Below are positions 32,768 through 41,446 of a stretch of 56,643 nucleotides of DNA, one piece after another. Positions within the stretch are counted from its first letter, which is position 1. The number at the start of each line of letters is the position of its first letter. The position numbers and the translations under genes were made by a program. The stretch is from Clostridia bacterium (GTDB lineage Bacteria > Bacillota > Clostridia > Christensenellales > CAG-138). The DNA lies in contig JAFXSG010000038.1 in assembly GCA_017525875.1 (NCBI GenBank), forward strand, positions 1-56,643, written 5' to 3'. The notes below the pieces were generated by a model. It did not search any database. It was not told where the DNA came from and saw nothing but the letters and a program-made list of their open reading frames with translations.

Positions 32768-35146
32768 ATGCTAATGGACGCAAAGGGAATCATCAGGCGC
32801 GCGGAGGACATCCTTCGCGGGGATTATCAGGTCGAGCTCACGGAGGCGAACAGCAAGCAGCTGCACCGCGCGATCTCGAGCGCGGTCATGTACGCGATCG
32901 CGGACGATTGGCGCCGCAGCCGCCGCGCGAGGGAAAAGAACCGCCGCGCGTACTACATCTCCGCGGAGTATCTGACCGGCAGGATGATCTACAACAACCT
33001 GTTCTCGCTGAGGCTGCTGGACGAAGTGACCCGGCTCCTCGCGGTCCGCGGCGTCGATATCAACATCATGGAGGATATCGAGGACTGTGCCCTCGGCAAC
33101 GGCGGCCTCGGAAGGCTCGCCGCCTGCTTCCTCGACAGCGCAGCCACGCACGACCTGCCCCTCGACGGCTACGGCATCCGCTACAAGTTCGGCCTGTTCA
33201 AGCAGGAGTTCGTGAGCGGTTTCCAGGCCGAAAAGGCGGACGACTGGCAGCGCCAGGGCGACCCGTGGAGCCGCCGCAGGGACGATAAGACCGTCACGGT
33301 CGAGTTCGCCACCGGCAAGGTGCTCGCCGTGCCCTACGATATGCCCGTCATCGGCTACAACACCTCCACCGTCGGCACGCTGCGCCTGTTCCAAAGCGAA
33401 GCGGAGGAGGAATTCAACTTCGCCGCGTTCAATTCGCAGGAATACGCCCTCGCCGTTCGCGAAAAGAACGCCGTCGAGGACATCACCCGCGTGCTCTACC
33501 CGAACGACAGCACCTACGAGGGCAAGCGCCTGAGGCTCAAGCAGCAGTACTTCCTCTCGAGCGCGTCCCTGCAGGATATCGTCCGCAGGCATAAGCGCGT
33601 TTTCGGCACGGTGGACAATTTCGCGGAGATGAACTGCGTCCAGCTCAACGACACGCACCCGACCGTTTCCATACCAGAGCTCGTCCGCCTGCTTGAAAAC
33701 GAGGGCAAGAGCTTTGAAGAGGCGTTCGACATCGCCCGCCGCACCTTCAACTACACGAACCATACCCTGATGAGCGAGGCGCTCGAGACCTGGGATATCG
33801 AGCTGTTCAAGACCGTCATCCCCAATATCTACACCATCATCGAGCAGATCGACGCGCGGCTTGAAAACGACCTCACCTCCCGCGGGGTGGGCGGCGAAAA
33901 GCTCCATAATATGCACATCATCGCGGGCGGCCGCATCCACATGGCAAGGCTCGCCACATACGTCTCCACCTACGTCAACGGCGTTGCGAAGATCCATTCG
34001 GGCCTTCTGCGCACCGAGGTGCTCAGGGACTGGTACGAGGTCTGGCCGGAGCGCTTCCAGAACAAGACCAACGGCATCACCCAGCGCCGTTTCCTCGGCC
34101 TGTGCAATCCGGGGCTTTCAAGGCTCATCGGCGAGCGCATCGGCTACGGCTTCCTCACCGACCTCGACGAGCTCAAGCAGCTTGAGCCCATGATCGACGA
34201 CCGGATGATCGACGAGTTCATCGCGGTCAAAAAGTCGCTCAAGCAAAAGCTTTCCCGCATCATCGCCGTGCGCGAGGGCGTGGATATCCCCGCGGATTTC
34301 GTCTTCGACGTGCAGGTCAAGCGCATGCACGAATACAAGCGCCAGCTCATGAACGCGCTCTCGATCGTCCATATCTACAAGGAGCTCAAGGCGGGTCGCC
34401 TTGCCGATATGCCGAACACCGCGTTCATCTTCGGCGCGAAGGCCGCCCCGGGCTACTTCATGGCGAAGAACATCATCAAGTTCATCAATGAGATCGCGCA
34501 CCGCGTCAACGCGGACCCCGACGTGAACGGGAAGATCCGCGTCGTGTTCTGCGCGAACTACAACTGCTCCTACGCCGAGCACATCATCCCCGCCGCGGAT
34601 ATTTCCGAGCAGATCTCACCCGCCGGCACGGAGGCGAGCGGCACCGGCAATATGAAGTTCATGCTGAACGGCGCCGTCACCCTCGGCACCTACGATGGCG
34701 CGAATATCGAGATCGTGGAGTGCGCGGGCGAGGAGAACAACTATATCTTCGGCGCGAAGGTGGAGGAGCTTGCGCGGCTCCGCCCGCACTACGACCCGAA
34801 GAACGTTTACGACAACGATCCGAACGTCCGCCGCGCGGTGGACAGCCTGATCGACGGCTCCATCGCCAACGATCCGGACAGCGCGCGCGTGTTCCGCGAG
34901 ATCTGGAACAGCCTGCTCGTGGGCGACTGGCGCAAGCCCGATTACTACTTCAACCTCTACGACTTCGAGGACTACGTGAAGACCAAGCTCCGCGCCATCT
35001 ACGACACTAAGAACGAGCGGGAGTTCGCGCTCAAATGCCTTAAAAACACCGTCAACGCGGGCAAATTCTCGAGCGACAGGACGATCCGCGAGTACGCGGA
35101 CGAGATCTGGCATATCAAGCGCAACGATCCGGACGGGATAATGTAA
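32768..35146 (+). CDS. glgP: glycogen/maltodextrin phosphorylase
   Basis: 792 aa, GT35. It releases glucose 1-phosphate from alpha-1,4-glucan ends. The PLP-binding Lys is in EASGTGNMKFMLNGA (about residue 627), with ALGNGGLGRLAACFLDS early in the chain and QLNDTHP in the middle. The size matches bacterial phosphorylases. It follows dusB by 35 bases; a TATAAT-like sequence at 32747 may add a local promoter. With pgcA (27163) and glgB (46616, other strand) it forms a scattered glycogen-use module. Confidence 0.96.
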   Translation: MLMDAKGIIRRAEDILRGDYQVELTEANSKQLHRAISSAVMYAIADDWRRSRRAREKNRRAYYISAEYLTGRMIYNNLFSLRLLDEVTRLLAVRGVDINIMEDIEDCALGNGGLGRLAACFLDSAATHDLPLDGYGIRYKFGLFKQEFVSGFQAEKADDWQRQGDPWSRRRDDKTVTVEFATGKVLAVPYDMPVIGYNTSTVGTLRLFQSEAEEEFNFAAFNSQEYALAVREKNAVEDITRVLYPNDSTYEGKRLRLKQQYFLSSASLQDIVRRHKRVFGTVDNFAEMNCVQLNDTHPTVSIPELVRLLENEGKSFEEAFDIARRTFNYTNHTLMSEALETWDIELFKTVIPNIYTIIEQIDARLENDLTSRGVGGEKLHNMHIIAGGRIHMARLATYVSTYVNGVAKIHSGLLRTEVLRDWYEVWPERFQNKTNGITQRRFLGLCNPGLSRLIGERIGYGFLTDLDELKQLEPMIDDRMIDEFIAVKKSLKQKLSRIIAVREGVDIPADFVFDVQVKRMHEYKRQLMNALSIVHIYKELKAGRLADMPNTAFIFGAKAAPGYFMAKNIIKFINEIAHRVNADPDVNGKIRVVFCANYNCSYAEHIIPAADISEQISPAGTEASGTGNMKFMLNGAVTLGTYDGANIEIVECAGEENNYIFGAKVEELARLRPHYDPKNVYDNDPNVRRAVDSLIDGSIANDPDSARVFREIWNSLLVGDWRKPDYYFNLYDFEDYVKTKLRAIYDTKNEREFALKCLKNTVNAGKFSSDRTIREYADEIWHIKRNDPDGIM

Positions 35147-35180
35147 GCCCCGGCAGGAGATCGGTAAACAGGATAAAACG

Positions 35181-35218
35181 AATGAAGCGGCGCCCCGTTC
35201 GGGAAACGCCGCTTCATT
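35181..35218 (+). terminator. bidirectional hairpin between glgP and the dockerin LRR gene
   Basis: A 12-bp perfect stem AATGAAGCGGCG/CGCCGCTTCATT (35181-35192 with 35207-35218). No long T tract, but it separates convergent genes (glgP plus, 35252-36808 minus). Confidence 0.65.
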
Positions 35219-35251
35219 GCGGAAAGGTATCGAAGAAGATCCTTGTATTGT

Positions 35252-36808
35252 TCAGTCAAGAAGCCCCATCGCCGTGCGCAGGATCACGAGCGCGTCTTCG
35301 ATGCTAACCGTCCCGTCGCCATTCATGTCGGCCGCAGCGGTCTGCTCGGGTGAGAACTCGAGAACACCCATAGCGCAGCGCAGGGCAAGCAGCGCGTCCG
35401 CGACCGAGACCTCGCCGTCCGCGTCGACATCGCCGGGGAGGGAGGCGATAGGAGCAAAACGGGCGATGTAATTATTCTTCACTTCGACAATTACGTCATC
35501 GAACCAGCCAGGGAATGGGATGCTGTTGATTACGCATTCCGCATCTGTCGAAAGCAGCTCTCCATTTTCATCAAACCAACCAACGAATTCGTAGTCTTCT
35601 TCGGGGTATGCATAAAGCTTTTCAACCAAATTAGCTTCCGAACTATCCCAGTCGTCCACATCTCTGGCATATCCTATATTGCCACCGGCCGTCGAAGTGA
35701 TATTGCCGGGCAAAAAGTGGGTGTTTTCAACAAGAGCAAGCTCGTCGAGGGGATTATTCGAGCATGTCAGAAGACTAAGATCTGTGTTATGCGATACATC
35801 GAGAGAGGTTAGATTGTTGTCATCGCAGAATAACCATTTAAGCGCGGTATTGTGCGTAACATCGATGGAAGTCAGCTTGTTGCGACTGCAATTCAGACTA
35901 AAAAGATTTGAAAATGCTGTCACATCGAGGCTGGTTAAAAGGTTATTCATACAGTTCAGATACGTCATCATCGTGCAGTTCTCGAAAATGAGTTCGTCAA
36001 TCTGATTATTAGCGCATTCCAAATCGTCCATAGCTGGATTGTTCGAAAAATCAAGCTTGGAAAGGAGGTTATCTGAACACCAGAGGCAGTGAAGATTACT
36101 GTTGTTTGAAATATCGATCTCAGTAAGCTCGTTTTGCCTGCATCTCAGTATTTGAAGCTGTGGGCATGCACTGACGTCTATACTCGTCAGATGGTTTGCA
36201 TCTGCATCCAGCCACATCCTAAGCCTCGTATTGTTGGAGATATCCAACTCCGTTAGCTCATTGTACCTGCAGTTCAGCGCCATCAGCATAGAACACTGCG
36301 AGATATCAAGAGAACGGATGCTATTGAATTCACAATCAAGGGACATAAGCATCGGTGTTCCCACAAAAGCAAGCTCTTCGATCACATTGCTTCCGCATTC
36401 GACGCTATAAAGGCCGGCGTCTCCGGTAACGTCCAGACCTGTAATTCTGTTATTGACACAGTATACTTCGGATAGATACTCACATCCGCTGACGTCAAGG
36501 TATCCAACAAGGTCCATGCCTGAAATCATTATCTGGCTGATCCGGTATCCTTCCTCGGTTTCTTCAAAAAAGAAGCTTTCTCCCCATGAAGAAGGGTTAT
36601 TAACATCATAATTACCGCTGATCTTTTCACCGTTCTTAACACCGTTTTCATCTTCCAATTCGAGAAAAGCGGCCAGCTTCTGGTAGTCATTTGAGTTATA
36701 ATCGCTCACATCTGAGCTGACGATCTGTCTTGTCTCAGCATGGGCGAGAGGTAGCAGCGAGAACGTCAGCAGCAGCGCAAGCAGCGCGGAAAGCAGTTTT
36801 CTTTTCAT
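35252..36808 (-). CDS. secreted leucine-rich-repeat protein with C-terminal dockerin
   Basis: 518 aa from ATG 36806-36808 (GGAGG upstream; the earlier in-frame ATG gives a non-signal start). Signal peptide ~1-25; then about a dozen LRRs of the Asn/Cys type (LDVSxN...LxCSxNxLT pattern, residues ~75-390), a segment with EFVGWFDENGELLSTD (InlB-B/List-bact-like), and a type I dockerin at the end with two DVDADGEVSVADAL / DMNGDGTVSIEDAL calcium loops. It should be exported and plugged into a cohesin-bearing scaffold on the cell surface. No enzyme domain is seen. Base composition is less GC-rich than the neighbours, and the regulator 37012 diverges from it. Confidence 0.9.
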   Translation of the reverse strand: MKRKLLSALLALLLTFSLLPLAHAETRQIVSSDVSDYNSNDYQKLAAFLELEDENGVKNGEKISGNYDVNNPSSWGESFFFEETEEGYRISQIMISGMDLVGYLDVSGCEYLSEVYCVNNRITGLDVTGDAGLYSVECGSNVIEELAFVGTPMLMSLDCEFNSIRSLDISQCSMLMALNCRYNELTELDISNNTRLRMWLDADANHLTSIDVSACPQLQILRCRQNELTEIDISNNSNLHCLWCSDNLLSKLDFSNNPAMDDLECANNQIDELIFENCTMMTYLNCMNNLLTSLDVTAFSNLFSLNCSRNKLTSIDVTHNTALKWLFCDDNNLTSLDVSHNTDLSLLTCSNNPLDELALVENTHFLPGNITSTAGGNIGYARDVDDWDSSEANLVEKLYAYPEEDYEFVGWFDENGELLSTDAECVINSIPFPGWFDDVIVEVKNNYIARFAPIASLPGDVDADGEVSVADALLALRCAMGVLEFSPEQTAAADMNGDGTVSIEDALVILRTAMGLLD

Positions 36809-36902
36809 TTTAGGCCTCCAAAAATATTCAGCGTCAGGCTTTTGCTCCTTTGTGGTCAACCAATTCAAGAAGCAGAACATGTCCTTTTGCTGTTGTACAT
36901 AT

Positions 36903-36931
36903 ATTTTAGCATTGTGATATACCTTTGTCAA
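36903..36931 (-). promoter_or_regulatory. promoter of the dockerin LRR gene
   Basis: Minus strand TTGACA (complement of 36926-36931), 17-base spacer, TAAAAT (36903-36908). The spacer contains GTGATAT on the plus strand (36914-36920), repeated at 36973-36979 near the other promoter. Confidence 0.75.
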
Positions 36932-36943
36932 CTATTTTTTTTC

Positions 36944-36979
36944 TTGATTTTGGTTCTCCTTTGCTGTAGAATGTGATAT
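36944..36979 (+). promoter_or_regulatory. promoter of the winged-helix regulator with shared GTGATAT
   Basis: TTGATT (36944-36949), 17-base spacer, TAGAAT (36967-36972), then the heptamer GTGATAT (36973-36979), which also lies in the opposing promoter. The paired heptamers are a candidate operator for the divergent regulator. Confidence 0.65.
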
Positions 36980-37011
36980 GTAAAGATTATCAGTAAACGG
37001 AGAAGCGGTAG

Positions 37012-38202
37012 ATGCACTATTATTCTGAAATTATCCCTCTTTTTGAAGCATTTGTTTATCTTTCCGAGCGGTTTTCCGAAAGCAGGACAAGCGATCGTAT
37101 CCGATCCTTTGAGCCGCGGAAGGAAGAAATATCCGCTGAGCGTTGGACATATTTTCAACGAATAGTCGAGCTTCAGAACGAGCTTGATGACCTTATCGCC
37201 CCCAGTGAATTGATCGAGCACTACTTTACACCATTAAAAACAAAAACTGAGTTGCCGGCGTATAGAACAATTACGCTCGGGGGACTGCTTCTTCAGATCC
37301 CCGCCCAAATGCAGCCACCGTTTGATTTCGATCAGTTGCTTTCATACTATAAAACCGCATCTCAAAAGGATCTTCTTGTGCTGTTTTACAGCAGCACTCT
37401 TGCTCCGTTCTTTAATGACACAAATAACTTCGACGACATAAGCGTATCCACTATTGTTGCTGCCGCAAACGATAATATCGTCAGCACGGAGGATAAGTGG
37501 GCACTGATCGATTGCATCACAAACCCATGCGAGCATCTTGAAAGGCTGCGCCCGGTCGTGGAGAAGGTAATGGATCATATCGAAAATCGAAGCGAGGCTT
37601 TTTCCGGATTTATTTCGAAGCAGATGGAGGGTGTGTGCGGAAAGGACAAATTCATCAGAAATATGAGCGAGCTTATGAGCACTGAGCTCAAGCAAAAGGA
37701 TATAGCGAATGCCTCCGTATATCCAAGCCTTTTTCTGTTCAATGCATACAAGGTCGATTATGAGGCTGCAAATAAGAAGAACACGCTCGAATTCTACAGG
37801 TTTATTATAGGCGTTTACTATAATACGCTCCTTGAGCTTCGCAGGCAGCGCGGAAATCCCGGAGTTCATATTCAACTGCTCAAAATGCTCTCCGACCAGA
37901 CCCGTTTCAACATCCTTCATGATCTGTGCGGAAAACAGAGCTACGGTCAGGAGCTGGCGGACAAATATGGCGGAGCTCGCAGCGCTATTTACTATCATTT
38001 GGATAAATTGCTGAGTTTCAATTTGATAGATTTAAAAATGACCGAGTACCGCAATCTTTATACCATGAACAAGCAAAACGTCTACGACAAGATGAACGCG
38101 ATCCGCGATTATCTTCTTAACGGATGGAAGCCGGAGGCAAAGCAGGAAGAGGCTCAAACTGAAACGCCGGAAACGGGCGGGGAGAGCGGCCCGGAGGAAT
38201 AA
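37012..38202 (+). CDS. large winged-helix (ArsR-like) transcriptional regulator
   Basis: 396 aa. The last ~110 residues contain an ArsR-type winged helix: LLKMLSDQTRFNILHDL, then GARSAIYYHLDKLLSFNLIDL, and a basic Ala/Glu tail. The long N-terminal part (about 1-280) is helical, with no signal peptide or membrane segment and no recognised sensor fold; it may be a ligand-binding or protein-binding module as in DUF5937-type regulators. GGAGA lies nine bases upstream of ATG 37012. It is divergent from the dockerin LRR gene and shares GTGATAT heptamers with that promoter, so it probably controls that gene and itself. Confidence 0.75.
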   Translation: MHYYSEIIPLFEAFVYLSERFSESRTSDRIRSFEPRKEEISAERWTYFQRIVELQNELDDLIAPSELIEHYFTPLKTKTELPAYRTITLGGLLLQIPAQMQPPFDFDQLLSYYKTASQKDLLVLFYSSTLAPFFNDTNNFDDISVSTIVAAANDNIVSTEDKWALIDCITNPCEHLERLRPVVEKVMDHIENRSEAFSGFISKQMEGVCGKDKFIRNMSELMSTELKQKDIANASVYPSLFLFNAYKVDYEAANKKNTLEFYRFIIGVYYNTLLELRRQRGNPGVHIQLLKMLSDQTRFNILHDLCGKQSYGQELADKYGGARSAIYYHLDKLLSFNLIDLKMTEYRNLYTMNKQNVYDKMNAIRDYLLNGWKPEAKQEEAQTETPETGGESGPEE

Positions 38203-38218
38203 CCGCACTGACGACATG

Positions 38219-38247
38219 AGGCCGCAGCGCAAACTGCGGTCTTTTTT
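38219..38247 (+). terminator. terminator of the regulator gene
   Basis: A 6-bp stem CCGCAG/CTGCGG (38222-38227 with 38234-38239), extendable by a G-T pair, and a run of T from 38242. Confidence 0.75.
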
Positions 38248-38256
38248 GATGAAATA

Positions 38257-38285
38257 TTGAAAAGAGCGGCAAAAAATGTTAAACT
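38257..38285 (+). promoter_or_regulatory. promoter of the dCMP deaminase gene
   Basis: TTGAAA (38257-38262), 17-base spacer, TAAACT (38280-38285). Confidence 0.65.
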
Positions 38286-38338
38286 GTATCTGTTAAGCAT
38301 TCTGTGGTGCTTTTACAGTACCCGCAAAAGGAGAAACC

Positions 38339-38773
38339 ATGAACCGCATCAGCAAGGACGAATACTATCTTTCCATCGCCGCTTCCGTGGCGAAGCGCTC
38401 CACCTGCCTGAGGAGGCAGTATGGCGCGGTCATCATCAAGAACGACGAGATAATCTCCACCGGCTACAACGGCGCGGCGAGGGGCGAGGCGAACTGCTGC
38501 GATACGGGCGTCTGCTGGCGCGAAGCGAACCACATCCCCCACGGCGAGCAGTACGAAAAATGCGTTGCCGTGCACGCGGAGCAGAACGCGATCATCTCCG
38601 CCGCAAGGGGCGAGATGCTGGGCGGAGTGCTGTACCTCGCCGGGTTCGACGCGAACGGCGAGCTCGCCGAGCCCGCTCCCTGCATGATCTGCAGCCGCAT
38701 GATCAAGAACGCCGGGCTTGCCGAGGTCGTCTGCAAGGCCGCCGACGGCAGCATCAAGCGCAAAAAGGTATGA
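38339..38773 (+). CDS. deoxycytidylate deaminase (ComEB/dCMP type)
   Basis: 144 aa, zinc deaminase fold. The zinc motif is HAEQNAI (HAE) followed by PCMIC (PCxxC). It should convert dCMP to dUMP, which ThyX (38954, 180 bases on) then methylates to dTMP, so the two genes form a compact thymidylate route. ATG 38339 has AGGAG upstream. The family also contains ComEB of competence, but the ThyX neighbour favours nucleotide metabolism. Confidence 0.9.
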   Translation: MNRISKDEYYLSIAASVAKRSTCLRRQYGAVIIKNDEIISTGYNGAARGEANCCDTGVCWREANHIPHGEQYEKCVAVHAEQNAIISAARGEMLGGVLYLAGFDANGELAEPAPCMICSRMIKNAGLAEVVCKAADGSIKRKKV

Positions 38774-38776
38774 CCC

Positions 38777-38865
38777 GTAGGGGCGGCAACCTGCCGCCCG
38801 CAAGCAGCTGACCGAGCAACCGCGGAGAAAAGAAAACACCCACCGCAGGGGCGGCAACCTGCCGC
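38777..38865. repeat. dispersed GTAGGGGCGG palindromes, copies B and C
   Basis: Copy B is 38777-38800 and copy C 38845-38865; both read AGGGGCGGCAACCTGCCGC. Relatives of 29859-29880. They lie between the deaminase and ThyX genes, where 38774-38953 has no other gene. Confidence 0.75.
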
Positions 38866-38888
38866 TCTTACACCTCATCAGTCTTCGA

Positions 38889-38932
38889 GCCCTGCCGGGC
38901 TTTCAGACAGCTTCCCCTCGAGGGGAAGCCCC
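38889..38932. repeat. second intergenic repeat with CCCCTCGAGGGG palindrome
   Basis: CCCTGCCGGG and GCTTCCCCTCGAGGGGAAGC (38912-38931) stand within one ~45-bp unit of a style I remember as common between genes in gut Clostridia. It is probably a mobile or extragenic repeat. Confidence 0.55.
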
Positions 38933-38953
38933 ATAGTAAACGCAGGAGAAAGC

Positions 38954-39562
38954 ATGAGAGTTATCGAACCTTCTTTTGAAATCATGGATCCCCCGGAGCG
39001 GGAGGCGGTGCTCCGTCACCTGGAGCTTTGCGGCCGCGTGTGCTACAAATCCGAGGGCAATATCGGCGAGGGCTCGGCGGAGAGGCTCATCGCGAGCATG
39101 CTCGCGCGCGGGCACGAGAGCCCGATCGAGCACATCTCCATCAGCGTCCGCGTGATCACCGACCGCGGCGTTTCACACGAGTGGGTGCGCCACCGCATCG
39201 CGAGCTATTCGCAGGAGAGCACGCGCTACTGCAATTACGCAAAGGACAAGTTCGGCGGCGAGATCACCTTCATAAAACCCGCGCAGCTCAACGAGGGAAC
39301 GCCGGAATACGAGGCTTGGGAAAGGGCGATGCAAAACGCCGAAAAGAGCTATTTCGAGCTGCTCTCTCTCGGTGTAAAGCCGGAGACCGCGCGGAGCGTT
39401 CTGCCAAATTCGCTCAAGACAGAGTTCGTCTGCACGATGAACCTCAGGGAGTGGCGGCATTTCTTCGCCCTGCGCACCGCGCCCGCCGCCCACCCCGATA
39501 TGCGCGCGGTCGCCTGCCCGCTTCGGGACGCGTTCCATGAACTGCTGCCGGAGCTGTTCTGA
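38954..39562 (+). CDS. thyX: FAD-dependent thymidylate synthase
   Basis: 202 aa, ThyX. It makes dTMP from dUMP with FAD and methylene-tetrahydrofolate, without producing dihydrofolate. The ThyX signature region is EWVRHRIASYSQESTRY (about residue 73-89), with EHISISVRVITDRGVSHE before it and RSVLPNSLKTEF and NLREWRHFF after it. AGGAG is seven bases upstream of the ATG. No thyA is seen in the window. It sits behind the dCMP deaminase, so dUMP and dTMP steps are adjacent. A terminator (39590) closes the unit. Confidence 0.95.
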   Translation: MRVIEPSFEIMDPPEREAVLRHLELCGRVCYKSEGNIGEGSAERLIASMLARGHESPIEHISISVRVITDRGVSHEWVRHRIASYSQESTRYCNYAKDKFGGEITFIKPAQLNEGTPEYEAWERAMQNAEKSYFELLSLGVKPETARSVLPNSLKTEFVCTMNLREWRHFFALRTAPAAHPDMRAVACPLRDAFHELLPELF

Positions 39563-39589
39563 CGGCGAAAAATCAATACGGACTGCAAT

Positions 39590-39619
39590 AAAAGCCGGGG
39601 AGCGATCCCCGGCTTTTTG
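39590..39619 (+). terminator. terminator of thyX
   Basis: An 11-bp perfect stem AAAAGCCGGGG/CCCCGGCTTTT (39590-39600 with 39607-39617), loop AGCGAT, ending in TTTTTG. Confidence 0.9.
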
Positions 39620-39729
39620 CATGCTTCGGGACAGCGCTTGACTGAATATATTTTCAAAAGCCTGTCCACTTTTGGCTCTCTCGATTGCTATATATATAGA
39701 GGGGAATGAAAAAGCGGTCCAAAACGGAA

Positions 39730-39739
39730 AATATATTAT
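39730..39739. other. AATATATTAT motif, copy 1, upstream of the first sigma promoter
   Basis: Exact AATATATTAT 16 bases upstream of the -35 at 39756. The same 10-mer occurs twice upstream of the second sigma operon (54477-54486, 54580-54589). Possible UP element or regulator site. Confidence 0.5.
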
Positions 39740-39755
39740 CGGGAGGGGTAGAACC

Positions 39756-39783
39756 TTGACAAGCTTCCGGCGGGTGGTATAAT
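39756..39783 (+). promoter_or_regulatory. promoter of the first sigma/anti-sigma operon
   Basis: TTGACA (39756-39761), 16-base spacer, TATAAT (39778-39783). Both hexamers are consensus. Confidence 0.85.
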
Positions 39784-39862
39784 CAAATTACGATATTCCG
39801 CTTGCCCGCTCCCTGCGGGAACGCGAATGAACCCATACCCACAAAGGACCCGAAAAACGAAA

Positions 39863-39894
39863 TGGCCGGAGCTTTCGGCGCCCGGCTGAAAAGG
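39863..39894 (+). promoter_or_regulatory. shared ~32-nt leader element, copy 1
   Basis: TGGCCGGAGCTTTCGGCGCCCGGC (39863-39886) is followed by a short A run and AGG before the sigma start. A variant stands at 44079-44115 before a dockerin gene. It can fold as nested hairpins (GCCGG...CCGGC around CCGGAGCTTTCGG). Unrecognised as a named riboswitch. Confidence 0.4.
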
Positions 39895-39896
39895 AT

Positions 39897-40502
39897 ATGC
39901 AAACGATGGATCCCGAACTGCAGTTGAATGAAGCCTTCGAACGGTATTACGGGCGACTGTTCGCCTATTGCCTGGCAAATCTCGAGGGCGACGAGCAGGC
40001 CGCGATGGACGCGGTCGACACGGTGTTTTTGACCGCAAAAAGCAAGGCCGCCGATATGAGCACGGTCAAAGATCCGGAGCTCTGGCTCACGGCCATTGCG
40101 AAAAACGCGGTCAGAAACATTCGAAAGACGGAAAAACGCTATAAATACAGATATCTGCTTTTCGACCCTCTAAGCGTCAGCATCGAAGATCAGACAAGGG
40201 GCACGAACCTTTCCTGGTGGGAAAAGCGGGCGTTTTCGCTTTTGACCGTCGAGGACGAGCTGATCGGCGAAAGGAAAATGTCAGAAAAAGAGCTCGGCGA
40301 GCTGAAGGAGCGGCTGCTCGGTACGCTTTCCGGCGAGGAGAGGGAGCTGTTCTGCAGCCGTTATGACGACGGCGTTTCAACAAAGCAGCTTGCAGCCCGC
40401 ATGGGGATCTCGCAGGACGCGGTCAGAGCGCGGCTGACGCGCATTTCAGTGAAGCTCGTTGACAGAATAAAAATATATTTTCAAAATCAGCGTTCGTTTT
40501 GA
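39897..40502 (+). CDS. ECF-type sigma factor
   Basis: 201 aa (192 if the ATG at 39906 is the start; the first ATG has its AGG only two bases away, the second has it eleven). Sigma-70 region 2 (about 13-95, FERYYGRLFAYCLANLE) and a region 4 helix-turn-helix at the C-terminus (STKQLAARMGISQDAVRARLTR) are visible; region 3 is absent, as in ECF sigmas. It directs RNA polymerase to a small regulon. A transmembrane anti-sigma-like protein follows after 33 bases. Parallel in design to 54672-55226. Confidence 0.88.
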   Translation: MQTMDPELQLNEAFERYYGRLFAYCLANLEGDEQAAMDAVDTVFLTAKSKAADMSTVKDPELWLTAIAKNAVRNIRKTEKRYKYRYLLFDPLSVSIEDQTRGTNLSWWEKRAFSLLTVEDELIGERKMSEKELGELKERLLGTLSGEERELFCSRYDDGVSTKQLAARMGISQDAVRARLTRISVKLVDRIKIYFQNQRSF

Positions 40503-40535
40503 ATTCGGCGTACACTTATTATATAGAGGTGGAAA

Positions 40536-41372
40536 ATGAAAAACAGATTTCTGACAGGAAGGGATCATGAAAAGCTCTTCGCAAGATCGAAGCGCTTGCT
40601 GGATCGCGAGCTTTCGAAGCCCTCCGCAGAATGGGATGAGAGCTTGATAGAGGAGCTTGAAAAAACCATGCTGTACTGCGCGGAAAGAAAAAGAGCGCTG
40701 GCAGAGACGCGGAGCAAAGGCTTGCGGCTGCCGCTCGCGCTGCGCAAAGCGCTCGTTGCCGCGGCCGTGGTGATCGCGGTGCTTGCGATATCCGCCTCCG
40801 TCGCCCAGGCTGCCGGATTCAGGGTTTGGTCGGCGCTCGTCCATTGGGACGCGGGCATGCTGCGTATAACAAATACGCAGCAAAGCGAAGGGGACCCGCC
40901 CACGACCAGCGCTTCGCAGAACGCTCAAGAACCGATAGAGGGGCCGGAAAGCGTTGTGCGGACTTTTGAAAACTACGATGAGCTGCTTGCGTATCTGGAT
41001 GGCAGGGTGCCGCTGCCCGCGGAAACTGCGGAGCTTCGGTTCGCGTCGGCGATAGTCACTTCCAATGAAGACGCCGCCATAATCAGCGCGACTTATCAGC
41101 TTGACGGCGAAAAAGCCCACGTTGGGGCGCAATACTTTGAGGTGTGGGATGATGAGCATTCCAATTATAACATGGCGACCGGCGTGGACCCCGGCAACGT
41201 CACGGTGAAGACGCTAAAAGGCTATGAATGCACGTTTGCCGCAAGCAAAGGAAGGCTTATGTGTTTCTTCGGGCGCGACGGTTTGTTTTACAATCTTGAC
41301 TTGCCCGAAGGAACGGACAAAGCGGAGACGATCGTGAATCAGATACTGGATCAGCTCGCGGATCGGTCGTAG
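40536..41372 (+). CDS. transmembrane anti-sigma-like protein (DUF4367-like C-domain)
   Basis: 278 aa: a charged cytoplasmic N-terminus (about 1-70), one membrane segment (about 72-95, ALRKALVAAAVVIAVLAISA), and an extracellular domain of about 150 residues that resembles DUF4367. This topology, with the cytoplasmic part able to hold the sigma factor, is that of ECF anti-sigma factors. It is 33 bases behind the sigma gene. I infer the role from context; the classic anti-sigma zinc motif is not visible. Confidence 0.72.
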   Translation: MKNRFLTGRDHEKLFARSKRLLDRELSKPSAEWDESLIEELEKTMLYCAERKRALAETRSKGLRLPLALRKALVAAAVVIAVLAISASVAQAAGFRVWSALVHWDAGMLRITNTQQSEGDPPTTSASQNAQEPIEGPESVVRTFENYDELLAYLDGRVPLPAETAELRFASAIVTSNEDAAIISATYQLDGEKAHVGAQYFEVWDDEHSNYNMATGVDPGNVTVKTLKGYECTFAASKGRLMCFFGRDGLFYNLDLPEGTDKAETIVNQILDQLADRS

Positions 41373-41446
41373 CATAGGCTCCGCATTATCCCGCTGTTTT
41401 CACGGGGACGGAATTCTTTATAACAACTCGCAAAAGGAGACAAAGC

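Noticed and set aside
36809-36931. Longer start of the dockerin LRR protein
   Set aside because: The extension overlaps its own promoter and hides the signal peptide.
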